Shown one piece after another: positions 17,201 to 26,216 of a DNA stretch of 26,978 bases. The position numbers were made by a program, and so were the translations under genes. Position 1 is the stretch's first letter; every line of letters begins with the position of its first letter. The notes beneath the pieces are model-generated. The model was not told the DNA's origin. It did no database searches and worked only from the letters and a program-made list of their open reading frames with translations. This DNA comes from a virus: positions 1 through 26,978 of the IMG/VR virus record IMGVR_UViG_3300030202_001659, one strand, 5' to 3'.

Positions 17201-20200
17201 AAAACCACCTATTGTACCACCAGCTGCAGTAATCTCACCTGACATTGTGACATTACCATCTGAAGTGAGATGAAAATTAGATGAACTTATCTCTATATTT
17301 CCGTTACTACCACTTACAAACTGACTACCACCACCTAAGAAAAATCTTTCTCCAAGTATGTTTACTTTAGAACCACTAAGAAAAACGTTATCTGATTTTA
17401 ATACAAATGATTTGGTTGATGAACCATCACCACCACTAATACTTTGTCCAAAAGAAATTAAATTATTGTTATCAGCTTTAAACAAGAAACCACCACTTGC
17501 TGATATAAACGCTTTATATTCTGAATTATCTACTATATTTACTTGTCCACCCATATTAGAATGAGCAGTACAATAGTAATATAAAGTTGATGGTGTGCTT
17601 GAAGTAATTGTTATATCTACATACCCACTACCAACAGTAACACCAGTTGTGTATTGTGAACTATTACCAGAATCTGTTGAAAATCTAAATGGGTGACTAC
17701 CTACAGCAGAAGTATCAAATCTATATGTAAATCCAACTTGTAGTTCTACTGTAGCTTGTTGTACACCATCTATGTAGTACGCACCACCAGCTGCTGTTAC
17801 AGCGTATGTTTTATCTGCTGGTTCTGCACTATCGTAAAATCCTAAGTGTGGAAAATTTAAATATAATCCACTACCGACTGGTGATGGTGGTGTATCTAAT
17901 ATAGAACCAGTTGCGTCTGTCATAATCCGTAATGCAGTTGAAGATGAAACTGTGTTTAAATTTGATTGTACTGCAGAGGATGACGCTGCAGCTCCTGCTC
18001 CAACCCCAACTGCATAGTTTTGAGCATTTGTTTGTGCAGCTGATGCTGATGCTGTTGCCCCCGCCCCTACTCCAACAGCGTAACTCTCTGCATTGGATTG
18101 AGCAGCTGAAGCTGACGCTGCTGCTCCTGTTCCTACATCTGACGCATAATTTTGAGCGTTAGTCTGAGCAGCTGATGCTGAAGCTGCAGCTCCTGTTCCT
18201 ACATCTGATGCGTAATTCTGTGCGTTTGATTGAGCCGCTGAAGCTGATGCTGCAGCACCAGTACCAACATCCGAAGCATACGACTGAGCATTAGACTGGG
18301 CTGCTGAAGCTGACGCAGCAGCTCCTGTACCGACATCGCTCGCATACGACTGAGCATTAGATTGAGCCGCTGATGCTGATGCTGTTGCACCGACACCAAT
18401 ATTTGTTATATTTGTTTGTAATGAACCTGTAGCATTTTGTAAAGAAGCTGTTGCTTCCCCTAAACTCGTAACACTAGACTCCAATGAAGCTGTGGCTTGT
18501 CCTAAACTTGTGACACTAGACTCTAATGAAGCTGTGGCTTGTCCTAATGCAGTAACACCTGATTCTAAATTATTTATTGTATCAAATGAAGCTCCAGCAG
18601 TTATCGTTATAGCACCTGATATCTTAGCAGCTGAAGCTGTTATTTGTCCATTAGATTTTAGTATTAAATTATCATTAGTAGAATTTATCTGATTTGTACT
18701 TACATCAAATCCACCAATAGAAGCTGATACAAACTTTGCATAACCTTGTGAAGTAATTTGTGCTAGTGGTGAACCACCAGTAGGTGTTGAAATACTATTA
18801 GCTGATAAGTCACCTTCTATTGTTACATCAGATGTAATAATACCACCTTCTAACTTAAATTTAGAACCAGTAATACCACCATCTGCATTAAGTACAAGTG
18901 TACCATTAGAACTAGATATCTGTGTTGAACCAATATCAAAACCACCAATAGAACCTTCTGTTGCATCTACCTTTCCTACAACTATATCACCATCTGGTTT
19001 TACGTGAAACTTACTAGAACTAATTTCTATGTTACCATTACTACCACTAACAAATTGTGAACCACCACCTAAGAAGAATCTCTCTCCTAAAATATTTACA
19101 TTCGAACCACTTAAAAATACATTATCAGATTTAAGTACAAATGATTTCGTAGAAGAACCATCTCCACCACTTACAGATTGACCAAATGATATGAGGTTAT
19201 TATCATCAGCTTTGAACAAGAAACCACCACTAGCTGATATGAAAGCTTTGTATTCACTACCACTATAGTAACCCATATGTGGAAAGTTAAGAAATAATCC
19301 TTGTCCACTTGGTGATGGTGGTGTTGATAATATTGAACCACTAACATCAGTCATAATTCTTTCTGCAGTAGATGATGAAACCGTATTTAAATTACTTTGT
19401 ACCGCAGATGATGATGCAGCTGCTCCTGCTCCTATTCCAATAGCATAATTTTGTGCGTTGGTTTGAGCAGCTGACGCTGATGCCGCAGCACCAGTACCAA
19501 CATCAGATGCATAGTTTTGAGCGTTGGTTTGTGCAGCTGAAGCTGACGCAGCAGCTCCTGTTCCTATATCTGATGCGTATGTCTGTGCATTAGACTGAGC
19601 AGCAGACGCAGATGCAGTTGCTCCCACTCCTATATTTGTTATATTAGTTTGTAAAGAACCAGTTGCTGATTGTAAAGAAGCTGTTGCTTCTCCTAAACTT
19701 GAAACACTAGATTCTAAAGAACCAGTTGCTGTATTTAATGCAGCTAATTGGTCTGCTACTGCACCACCACCTGTAATATTAATAGCTCCTTCTACTGTTA
19801 AGGTACTACCATCCCAAACTAACTTATCACCCAAACTAAATTTACTACCACTATCTACATAAAATCCTGTGTTTGAGTTTCCATGTGTTCCTACACCATT
19901 ATATAACTTACCAGATTCCATATTGATACCACCTATAGAACCTGTGTTTGCTACTATTCCACCCTCTAGAAAAACATTTTGACTATATAAACCAAAACCT
20001 GCATTTGCTGGATTTGTTCCATGTAATCTGTCTGTACTCAATCCACTTAAATCACCAAGTCTAGCTTTTAAATCTACATCATAAACTCCACTACCAGTTC
20101 TCTCTACTATATCTATATAAGGCGTGGTTGTATCTGTTGGATTTGCATTTAATCTTATATAACCAGTTCCAATTCTACCTGTTGAAGCTAATACTTGACC

Positions 20201-23200
20201 AGGTGCAAGAGATTGTGATTGATTTGCATTATCACCTAAGAAATCACCACTACTTCCACTTTGATAACCACGTACAACGTAAAGTTTTCCAGCAAAATTA
20301 GTATCACTAGATGGTTCGTCTCGTGAAGCACTCTGTACTAAAATATATTCTGTTGAAAATCCAGTATCACTAATTTTCTTTGCTACTAATATTTCTCCAT
20401 CATTGTTATAACTACCTGTAAAACCTGTAGCGTTGACTACACTCATTGTAGCTGCTGATGCTGATATGTTAAGTGAACCAGTTAGTGTGGTTGAATTTGC
20501 AACATATAACTGACCACCAACTGCGTTTACACTTTCCTTTTCAAATACAGTAGTTTTTAACGTACCACGAATTGATATGTTTTCAAATTCAGCAATACCG
20601 TTGTCTGCAGAATCTAATCTGAATCCTTTTGTACCACTAGCAAAATCATTTGTTTCTATAATACCACTAGAGTTTAATGTTAAGTTGGAACCAACTATCG
20701 TATTAGAACTTAATGTCCAACCACCGATTGTACCTGATGTTGATTTTAATACACCAGCTTTAGTTACACTAAACGGAGCACTACCAAATGTAGCGTGTCC
20801 TAACTGAATACCCTCATCACCATCAGCTATAAAAATATTATTACCAGTTCCTAAAGTAACTCTTTTACCACTAGCATCTAATGTGAAGTTGGTAGCTGTT
20901 AGAGTATTACCATCTATAGTGAACCCAGCTATCTGACCACTTGTTGCAGTTACCTTTCCTGTAATCTGAGCAGCTGATGCTGTTATTTGACCACTAGCTC
21001 CTTTTAATTTTAATGTACCAGCAGTAGAACTTAAATCATCTCCTATTGTGAAACCACCGATTGTTCCACCAGCTGCAGTAATCTCACCTGACATTGTGAC
21101 ATTACCTTCTGAGGTTAAATGAAAGTTAGATGAACTTATTTCTATGTTTCCATTAGAACCACTTATGTATTGTGATGATTCTCCAAAATAAAATTTTGGT
21201 GTTTGTAATGTGATGGAACTACCACTCATATGTACTGTTGCTGCAGATATATCTAATCCAGTTCCATTAAATTTTATATGACCACCACTACCTACGACTG
21301 AAAATAATGGTGTTGAGCCTCCCGCAACTGCAAGCATTATTCCTACCTCACCATAAGCTTTATCTGGAAGAGCTACACTTGGTTGTAAACTTATAAATGG
21401 ACTATTACTATTACCTCTTATGACAACTTCTTGACTAGTTCCCAATGACATCGAAGCTTGTGTTGATGAGAATTGAACAGAACCAGCTGAATCAGTAAAC
21501 CCATCAGGTGATATGTTCCAACCAGCTATTGATTGAGTAGTTGGTCCTATATACATAATATTATCGTAATTCGAAGCAGAAATTTGTTTTATTACTTGGA
21601 TACCATATTCATTATTTGCATGTAAATTAGTAGTATCACTTAATCCACCAACTCTGACTACTTTTACTCCACCATCAACTACATCTTCATCTTTTCTATA
21701 TAACTGTAAACCCTCTCCAATATTTTTAACATTATCTTGAGTAGCTGATAAATAAACTCTTGTAATATCTTGATGTGCAGCTGAACCACTTATGGATTTA
21801 AAGATAAACCCATCAGTTATATTCCAACCAGCAATAGAAGCTGAAACAGTTGTAGCAAATCCATCTGAAGTTATAGAAGCACTTGGTGTTGGAGCAGCTG
21901 ATGGAGTATTAATTGAGTTAGCAAATACTTCACCTTGTACAGTTAGAACTCCACTATTAAATTCTAAGAAATCACCTAAACCCTTATCACCTAATAATAT
22001 ATTACTAGCAGAAACATCTCCTTCTGGTGTTAAATGAAATCCACTTGAACTTATTTCTAAATTACCATTACTTCCACTTAAAAATTGTTGTGTACCACCC
22101 ATAAAAAATTTAGGAGTTTCTATGGTAACTTGACTTCCACTTAGTGTAGTTGTTCCTGTGTTAAATATTTCTATGTTTCCACCACTACCACTTATAAAAT
22201 TAGATGCATTTCCAAAAAAGAATTTAGGTGTTAATAATGAAACCTCACTACCACTAATAGTAGCTTTTAAAGTTTTAATATTTACACCATTACTGGAATC
22301 ATATCTTAAAAAGTTTTGAGCACCATCACCAACATAGAATCTTGGAGCTCCACTATTGAATCCTAATTGGATTCCTTCATTTCCAAAGGTGTGTGAGTTT
22401 ATGGATATTTCTGCACTATTTCCGTTTCCATTAAGTCTAATTCCACCACCTGTACTCGATATATTATTACCACTTATACTCCACGCAGCAATTTTACCAC
22501 CTGTAAGTAATGCATTCGAACCTGTTATCTGTCCACTTGATTTTAGTATTAAATTATCACCTGTATCATTTATCTGAGTTGATGATAATTCAAATCCACC
22601 TATCGTTCCACCTGTAAATAATACACTAGAACCAGTAATTTGTCCACTATCTTTTAGTTGTAAAACAGAACCAACAGAAACACTAGTTGCAGAAATATCT
22701 ATACCACCTATTTGACCACCAGTTAAGTCTAATGCAGAAGCGGTTACATCACCACTAGCCTTTACGTTAAAGTTAGATGATGATATAAAAAAGTTATTTC
22801 CTGTAGATGAACCACTTATAAAAAAATTATCAGATGATAACGCTCCACCACCTATAGAAAAACCACCTAATGTACCAGCAGTTGCTGTTATTGTTCCCTG
22901 CATAGCAACATTACCACTATTATCTAAATGAAAGTTTGATGAACTGATTTCTATATTTCCATTTGAACCACTAACAAATTGACTATCACTTCCAAGATAA
23001 AATTCGGAAGAACTTATACTTGTAGTTGTACCATCAAATTTTATATGACTTCCGTTAGCATCACCTATCAATGCAGCTGGAGAATTACCTCTAAGAAATA
23101 TTCCTTTATTTGTACCATCAATACCAGTAGGTCGTGGATTACCAGCAGATATAAATCCACCATCACTTGAACTTATGAATAAATTGTTTGCAGCTAATTT

Positions 23201-26110
23201 AAAAACATCCACATCTAACTCTGCAATAGATGCAGTAACATCAAAACTATCAGATTTTATACTTACACCAGTTGCATCTGCATGTATGTAAGAATCAGCT
23301 GAACCAACTGCAAATTTAAAAGTACCATCGGTGTCTATACCAACTCTAAAACCACCAGCTAAATCACCCTTGTTAAACGTAGAACCACTACCTATTGCTA
23401 TAATCTTATTTGCACTACTCATGGTAATTGCACTATTTTCAGTACCAGAAGTTAATGAACCTGCATTGATTGTGAATCCACCAACGTCACCACTAGTAGC
23501 ACTTATTGTACCACCCAAGTCTATGTTACTTGCAGTAATATTACCCTCATGGTCTACTTTAAACTTACTAGAACTTATAAATAAATCTTCTGACGAGTTT
23601 CCTAATATTATACCCGTTGTTGATATTGTTGTACTTGCAATATCAAATCCACCTATCGTACCACCTTCTGCAGTTATCTCACCAGACATGGTTACGTTAC
23701 CTTCAGGACTTAATTCAAAATTTGAAGATGATATCTGTAAATTTCCGTTTGAACCACTAATAAAGTTTGCAGGATTTGATTCTTTTCCTAAAAAGAATTT
23801 AGAAGTTTTTATATCTAGTTGAGATGGATTAGTTCTAAATTTTAAGAAACTTTCATTTGAACCTGTTACACCATCGTGGATTTCAATACCAGCACCTTGA
23901 TAATTATCAGGTGCATTTGGTAAAACAGAACCACTAAAAATCATGAATCCACCTTGACCACCTAATGAAGCACTTTGAAATCCTTCATATCCAACTGACC
24001 TAACAAATGCAGAATTAACACCTGCCATTTCTACACCAGAATCAACTGCGTTACTTAAAAATAAAGAACCAGTTAATAGATTACCATCACCATCTATCAC
24101 TAACGCAGAACCCACTATGGGTACATCTTGAATTACTGTAACTGTTTCTGCAACATTATTATTTATATCAAAATACTCTACTAAGAAATCAAATCTATCA
24201 GGTCTAGTAGAACGAGGTATTGGTACTTTTAATTTAAATTCATCTGGTGAAAAACCTGTGTCCATCGCAGGAGTTAATGATATATCACTAATAAACCATT
24301 CACCAGATTCAACTCTCAATTGAAGAATTGTATCTGTATTTATTGTTTTATCTAATTTAAAGCTTGGTTTAAATGTATGTTCTATTGTTTCAAAATTTTG
24401 TATACCATCGATATCACTATCCAATTGTAAAACCACTGCTTCACCACTACTATCCTCTGTTAACTCAGAACCAAAAAAATTATGAGAATTTATTAGTTTG
24501 GAAGTATTTAAATTAGAACCAGAAATGTTAAAATACAATTTACCTTGTTTTTCTACATTGTTAGAATCTAATGTTTTATTAGTAGGTCTACCTTTTACTT
24601 TTGCAGTCAATGTATAAGCAACATTTTTTCGTAATGTAAATGATTTAGTTGGTTTATTTTCTACAACTACACTTTCGTTTTGTCCATGAGTAGAACCACT
24701 TATAAAAATAGAATCTATAAATTCACTACCGGTGTGTGTTGTTGCAACATTAGAACCTTTCGTAATTCCATTTACAGAAAACTTATTCCAATATGTATTT
24801 ACATGAGACTGATTTATAAAATAACCTGTTCTTAATACACCAGAAGCAGAATCTGTATCTACAAGTAATTCTGGTGATTCAACTATTACATCTGTAAGAA
24901 CAGTAAAATCACTACCCGCAGATTCACTTTTTCCATGTACCCTAACTCTATATATGTCACCTGAAAACGTTCTCATATCCTTGATAGTCAAATCTAACAA
25001 AGAATCAAAATGTATATCTGATTGAGATACTGATGTATTGGTTGAATTAAATGAAGCAGTTAATGCAGTACTAGAAAAATCTTCGAGTGTAACCTCTGTA
25101 ATATCAGTTCCTATTGGATTACTACCAGTTGGTAATGTTATTGTTGGAGGTTCTTCAGGTACGATTGTAGTGTCATTTACAACCTCTAATATTTTTGTTT
25201 TAAATTTAGGTACTGTTACTGTTTCTTCGATTAATTTATTAGTGATAGTATCTAATTTTGTAATTGTAACTTGTCTCTCAGGTATTTCAACATCACCACC
25301 TTGCATGTCTGCAGTAAATAAAGGTGTACCTGATTTTATTACAAACTTAGGTTCTTCTTTAGAAGCATAAACTGTAGACAATCCCCTTCGTCTTATTATA
25401 GATGGTACTTTACCTCTCAATCCAGTCTTATACTTGTATTCATCTTTAAATCTTCTTAAATCTTTAAACGTATCAGAAACTTCACTAGGTAACGCTTCTT
25501 TTTCTAAACTACCAGTTTCAATTGGTATTATTTTTCCTTTTAAATCTCCACGAGCAAAACCATCAGCTGTACCAGTTACTATGGATTGACTTATTGCAGT
25601 TAATGCTGTTTTTGCTTGTACGACTTCTTGAAATTCAGTAGTTGGGTTTTTGAAAAATCTTATTGGTTGTGTATTTACTACTGTTGATAAATCTACATTA
25701 ATAGTTTTTGTATATCTTACATTATATGCATTTTGAAATTCAATAGGCACATCAACAACATCAGGATTTGCTTCACCTAATATTGTTAATGTTGCTAAAC
25801 CACCATAATTAACTGGTGGTGAATAAACTTCTATCGTAACGTATCTATAAGGTACATATGGTGGTGTTTCTTCACCAACAAAATCAACAGGTGATAAATA
25901 TATTGTATTACCTTCAGAGTCAATTAACTCTAACTTTAACTCTATACCATTTCTTAAAAAATCAGAGCCAAATATCTTAAATGCATATCTTCCCTGCGTT
26001 ATTGTCTCAGGTACTTCTTGTACATTAAAATATTCGTTATTTGTATCTTCAATAAAGACACTAACTTGGTCTAAGTTTTGTAGTGTTAATCGTTTAGGTA
26101 AAAATCCCAT
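14288..26110 (-). CDS. Giant repetitive tail fibre-like protein with embedded cupredoxin-like domains
   Basis: 3,940 residues. An Ig-like, non-repetitive N-terminal part (about 1-800) is followed by about twenty modules with the core G-x-I-G-G-F/W-x-I, each coupled to pieces like SGSNGNIEISSSNFHL and GQITAS. Three large internal repeats each hold a coiled-coil stretch (SLESSVTSLGQATA), an array of 22-residue Ala-rich units, a shared LNFPHMG...SEYKAFISASGGFLF block and ILGERFFLGG. Two copper-protein-like domains lie near residues 2765-2861 and 3024-3135. No transmembrane segment or S74 chaperone domain is visible; the end is TPGGGQITT. Composition suggests a long trimeric beta/coiled-coil fibre that makes host contact. 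An AAGGA site lies 11 nt before the ATG, a longer spacing than usual. The exact role (long fibre, whisker or tip) is not decidable here. Confidence 0.88.
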   Translation of the reverse strand: MGFLPKRLTLQNLDQVSVFIEDTNNEYFNVQEVPETITQGRYAFKIFGSDFLRNGIELKLELIDSEGNTIYLSPVDFVGEETPPYVPYRYVTIEVYSPPVNYGGLATLTILGEANPDVVDVPIEFQNAYNVRYTKTINVDLSTVVNTQPIRFFKNPTTEFQEVVQAKTALTAISQSIVTGTADGFARGDLKGKIIPIETGSLEKEALPSEVSDTFKDLRRFKDEYKYKTGLRGKVPSIIRRRGLSTVYASKEEPKFVIKSGTPLFTADMQGGDVEIPERQVTITKLDTITNKLIEETVTVPKFKTKILEVVNDTTIVPEEPPTITLPTGSNPIGTDITEVTLEDFSSTALTASFNSTNTSVSQSDIHFDSLLDLTIKDMRTFSGDIYRVRVHGKSESAGSDFTVLTDVIVESPELLVDTDSASGVLRTGYFINQSHVNTYWNKFSVNGITKGSNVATTHTGSEFIDSIFISGSTHGQNESVVVENKPTKSFTLRKNVAYTLTAKVKGRPTNKTLDSNNVEKQGKLYFNISGSNLNTSKLINSHNFFGSELTEDSSGEAVVLQLDSDIDGIQNFETIEHTFKPSFKLDKTINTDTILQLRVESGEWFISDISLTPAMDTGFSPDEFKLKVPIPRSTRPDRFDFLVEYFDINNNVAETVTVIQDVPIVGSALVIDGDGNLLTGSLFLSNAVDSGVEMAGVNSAFVRSVGYEGFQSASLGGQGGFMIFSGSVLPNAPDNYQGAGIEIHDGVTGSNESFLKFRTNPSQLDIKTSKFFLGKESNPANFISGSNGNLQISSSNFELSPEGNVTMSGEITAEGGTIGGFDIASTTISTTGIILGNSSEDLFISSSKFKVDHEGNITASNIDLGGTISATSGDVGGFTINAGSLTSGTENSAITMSSANKIIAIGSGSTFNKGDLAGGFRVGIDTDGTFKFAVGSADSYIHADATGVSIKSDSFDVTASIAELDVDVFKLAANNLFISSSDGGFISAGNPRPTGIDGTNKGIFLRGNSPAALIGDANGSHIKFDGTTTSISSSEFYLGSDSQFVSGSNGNIEISSSNFHLDNSGNVAMQGTITATAGTLGGFSIGGGALSSDNFFISGSSTGNNFFISSSNFNVKASGDVTASALDLTGGQIGGIDISATSVSVGSVLQLKDSGQITGSSVLFTGGTIGGFELSSTQINDTGDNLILKSSGQITGSNALLTGGKIAAWSISGNNISSTGGGIRLNGNGNSAEISINSHTFGNEGIQLGFNSGAPRFYVGDGAQNFLRYDSSNGVNIKTLKATISGSEVSLLTPKFFFGNASNFISGSGGNIEIFNTGTTTLSGSQVTIETPKFFMGGTQQFLSGSNGNLEISSSGFHLTPEGDVSASNILLGDKGLGDFLEFNSGVLTVQGEVFANSINTPSAAPTPSASITSDGFATTVSASIAGWNITDGFIFKSISGSAAHQDITRVYLSATQDNVKNIGEGLQLYRKDEDVVDGGVKVVRVGGLSDTTNLHANNEYGIQVIKQISASNYDNIMYIGPTTQSIAGWNISPDGFTDSAGSVQFSSTQASMSLGTSQEVVIRGNSNSPFISLQPSVALPDKAYGEVGIMLAVAGGSTPLFSVVGSGGHIKFNGTGLDISAATVHMSGSSITLQTPKFYFGESSQYISGSNGNIEISSSNFHLTSEGNVTMSGEITAAGGTIGGFTIGDDLSSTAGTLKLKGASGQITASAAQITGKVTATSGQIAGFTIDGNTLTATNFTLDASGKRVTLGTGNNIFIADGDEGIQLGHATFGSAPFSVTKAGVLKSTSGTIGGWTLSSNTIVGSNLTLNSSGIIETNDFASGTKGFRLDSADNGIAEFENISIRGTLKTTVFEKESVNAVGGQLYVANSTTLTGSLNISASAATMSVVNATGFTGSYNNDGEILVAKKISDTGFSTEYILVQSASRDEPSSDTNFAGKLYVVRGYQSGSSGDFLGDNANQSQSLAPGQVLASTGRIGTGYIRLNANPTDTTTPYIDIVERTGSGVYDVDLKARLGDLSGLSTDRLHGTNPANAGFGLYSQNVFLEGGIVANTGSIGGINMESGKLYNGVGTHGNSNTGFYVDSGSKFSLGDKLVWDGSTLTVEGAINITGGGAVADQLAALNTATGSLESSVSSLGEATASLQSATGSLQTNITNIGVGATASASAAQSNAQTYASDIGTGAAASASAAQTNAQNYASDVGTGAAASASAAQTNAQNYAIGIGAGAAASSSAVQSNLNTVSSSTAERIMTDVSGSILSTPPSPSGQGLFLNFPHMGYYSGSEYKAFISASGGFLFKADDNNLISFGQSVSGGDGSSTKSFVLKSDNVFLSGSNVNILGERFFLGGGSQFVSGSNGNIEISSSKFHVKPDGDIVVGKVDATEGSIGGFDIGSTQISSSNGTLVLNADGGITGSKFKLEGGIITSDVTIEGDLSANSISTPTGGSPLAQITSQGYAKFVSASIGGFDVSTNQINSTNDNLILKSNGQITASAAKISGAITITAGASFDTINNLESGVTALGQATASLESSVTSLGQATASLESSVTSLGEATASLQNATGSLQTNITNIGVGATASASAAQSNAQSYASDVGTGAAASASAAQSNAQSYASDVGTGAAASASAAQSNAQNYASDVGTGAAASASAAQTNAQNYASDVGTGAAASASAAQSNAESYAVGVGAGATASASAAQTNAQNYAVGVGAGAAASSSAVQSNLNTVSSSTALRIMTDATGSILDTPPSPVGSGLYLNFPHLGFYDSAEPADKTYAVTAAGGAYYIDGVQQATVELQVGFTYRFDTSAVGSHPFRFSTDSGNSSQYTTGVTVGSGYVDITITSSTPSTLYYYCTAHSNMGGQVNIVDNSEYKAFISASGGFLFKADNNNLISFGQSISGGDGSSTKSFVLKSDNVFLSGSKVNILGERFFLGGGSQFVSGSNGNIEISSSNFHLTSDGNVTMSGEITAAGGTIGGFTIGDDLDSTSGTLKLKGALGQITASAVSMSGAITATSGLIGGMKIESNSIESTADAGDGTTTIYTVTVNGSSKYVIDGVAQASLTFIPGNTYRFDQADDSNENHPLRFVQTSGGTDYYTTGVTVNGSPGSSGAYTQIAVTQATPTQLYYRCSSHGGMGGSITVDKTSPLILDGNTGQITGSRVLFDGGTIGGFELASTQINSTNDDLILKSNGQITASAAKISGAITITSGASFDSLNSLNQATASLESSVTSLGQATASLQSATGSLQTNITNIGVGATASASAAQSNAESYAVGVGAGAATSASAAQTNAQNYAVGIGEGAAASSSAVQIQLQSNLNVVSSSTAERIMTDVSGSILDITPSPAGAGLYLNYPHMGFYDNSEFTAFISASGGFLFKADDNNLISFGQSVSGGDGSSTKSFVLKSDNVFLSGSKVNILGERFFLGGQSQFVSGSNGNIEISSSKFHVQPDGDVVMNQITASDANISGKITADSGEIGGFDIVKQGARSKFISTAAHSQGFSRMILTPSTGSFNTAMIRLESIGDSTGDFSGSGQIFDVVHPKSGFAGEPQRLTMASAIGNLRRSSNSSLKMVYEFEEISGSYIQIRNDAPTTSSKMSVVGQINNNSSKMIIESGATKNVIAGGLQDANGVINQPFSRLYVDGYSNAQSSSLAAFDNQNSVGVVIDIVRRGDGSRMPGFFVGRRDKAYIFLNGRPSAEELHISSSNFHLNGANGNVTMQGKVTATSGEIGGFTLGDDLSNSAGSTLKLKGSTGQITASAAQITGKITATSGQIAGWEVIGDVIRSTGADSITLDGDNERISINNTTFGNDGIQLDVGGAGSTARLFVGNSGNHVKFDGSKVIIASDNFDIDATGNVSMSGNVTAAGGQIATFSITSGSIDSNASNSKRGLKLEPGTSIRGYGNTVHTTETVQGKFSFGVATVAPPVDAPPSIRFSSDYSSASTPGGGQITT
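15795..16500 (-). repeat. Macro-repeat copy 3 of the giant fibre
   Basis: Third copy in protein order. It contains the coiled-coil stretch, three 22-residue Ala-rich units (16205-16378), the LNYPHMGFYDNSEF block and FFLGGQSQF. It runs straight from YDNSE to FTAFISAS with no inserted domain. Copy boundaries are approximate. Confidence 0.75.
16205..16378 (-). repeat. Ala-rich 22-residue array, 3 units
   Basis: Units of the type GVGAGAATSASAAQTNAQNYAV, 66 nt each. The last unit in protein order ends in ASSSAVQ followed by an extra IQLQ. This is the shortest of the three arrays. The heptad-like Ala/Gln pattern suggests a tight trimeric coiled coil. Confidence 0.8.
16708..17042 (-). other. Cupredoxin-like domain 2 within the giant fibre
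   Basis: About 110 residues reading TVTVNGSSKYVIDG...NTYRFDQ...NHPLRFV...LYYRCSSHGGMGGSITV. Candidate type-1 copper ligands are His (16889-16891), Cys (16748-16750), His (16739-16741) and Met (16730-16732). The C-x2-H-x2-M spacing is that of amicyanin-type cupredoxins. Copper binding is inferred from the ligand pattern. Confidence 0.65.
17530..17818 (-). other. Cupredoxin-like domain 1 within the giant fibre
   Basis: About 95 residues reading TYAVTAAGGAYYIDGVQQ...FTYRFDTSAVGSHPFRFS...LYYYCTAHSNMGGQVNIV. Candidate copper ligands are His (17693-17695), Cys (17570-17572), His (17561-17563) and Met (17552-17554), again C-x2-H-x2-M. The beta-sandwich pattern and ligand order match plastocyanin/amicyanin-type folds. 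Confidence 0.65.
17968..18399 (-). repeat. Ala-rich 22-residue array, 7 units
   Basis: Seven units of the type GTGAAASASAAQSNAQNYASDV, 66 nt each. Amino-acid identity between units is very high, but codons differ at many positions, including switches between TCN and AGY serine codons. Confidence 0.85.
18995..19740 (-). repeat. Macro-repeat copy 1 of the giant fibre
   Basis: First copy in protein order: coiled-coil SLESSVSSLGEATASLQSAT, four Ala-rich units, then LNFPHMGYYSGSEYKAFISAS with no insertion, and ILGERFFLGGGSQF. Boundaries are approximate. Confidence 0.75.
19400..19632 (-). repeat. Ala-rich 22-residue array, 4 units
   Basis: Four units of the same 66 nt type, from GVGATASASAAQ to ASSSAVQ. 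It follows the coiled-coil stretch as in the other two macro-repeats. Confidence 0.8.
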
Positions 26111-26136
26111 AGATGATAAAATCCTTATATATCAAG

Positions 26137-26144
26137 TATAAATA
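26137..26144 (+). promoter_or_regulatory. Candidate T4-type late promoter
   Basis: TATAAATA, an exact match to the T4 late-promoter -10 element, lies on the plus strand in the only sizeable spacer, about 60-75 nt upstream of the plus-strand small gene. The region is AT-rich, so a chance match is quite possible. I found no exact copy on the minus strand in this spacer in front of the giant fibre. Confidence 0.3.
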
Positions 26145-26216
26145 TCTGCATGGTAAAATTATAAATTAAAAGTATCTAAAAAGTAGGTAAAAAAGGTGTA
26201 AGTGATAATTATAGAT

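Larger units (their letters stand above)
17255..18570 (-). repeat. Macro-repeat copy 2 of the giant fibre, with an inserted domain
   Basis: Second copy in protein order and the longest. It has three SLESSVTSLG-type coiled-coil units, seven 22-residue Ala-rich units, and the shared LNFPHLGFY and ILGERFFLGG blocks. The latter are separated by cupredoxin-like domain 1, which copies 1 and 3 lack at this point. Boundaries are approximate. Confidence 0.75.

Noticed and set aside
16186-18399. Leu/Gln/His-rich frames on the minus strand inside the Ala-rich arrays
   Set aside because: They are shifted readings of the 66 nt repeats in the fibre gene; all are short and without start signals.
17968-18399. 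Regular 66 nt periodicity that could suggest a CRISPR array or minisatellite
   Set aside because: Units are coding, in frame, diverged at synonymous sites, and lack the alternation of identical repeats and unique spacers.
23331-23822. Plus-strand open frame of 163 codons with hydrophobic, Pro-rich product
   Set aside because: It is antisense to the repetitive giant fibre; the Leu/Pro/Ile content follows from the complement of Ser/Gly/Asn codons. No ribosome binding site or known domain.
25038-25370. Plus-strand open frame of 110 codons
   Set aside because: Antisense shadow of the fibre N-terminal region; Val/Ser-rich with no recognisable family.
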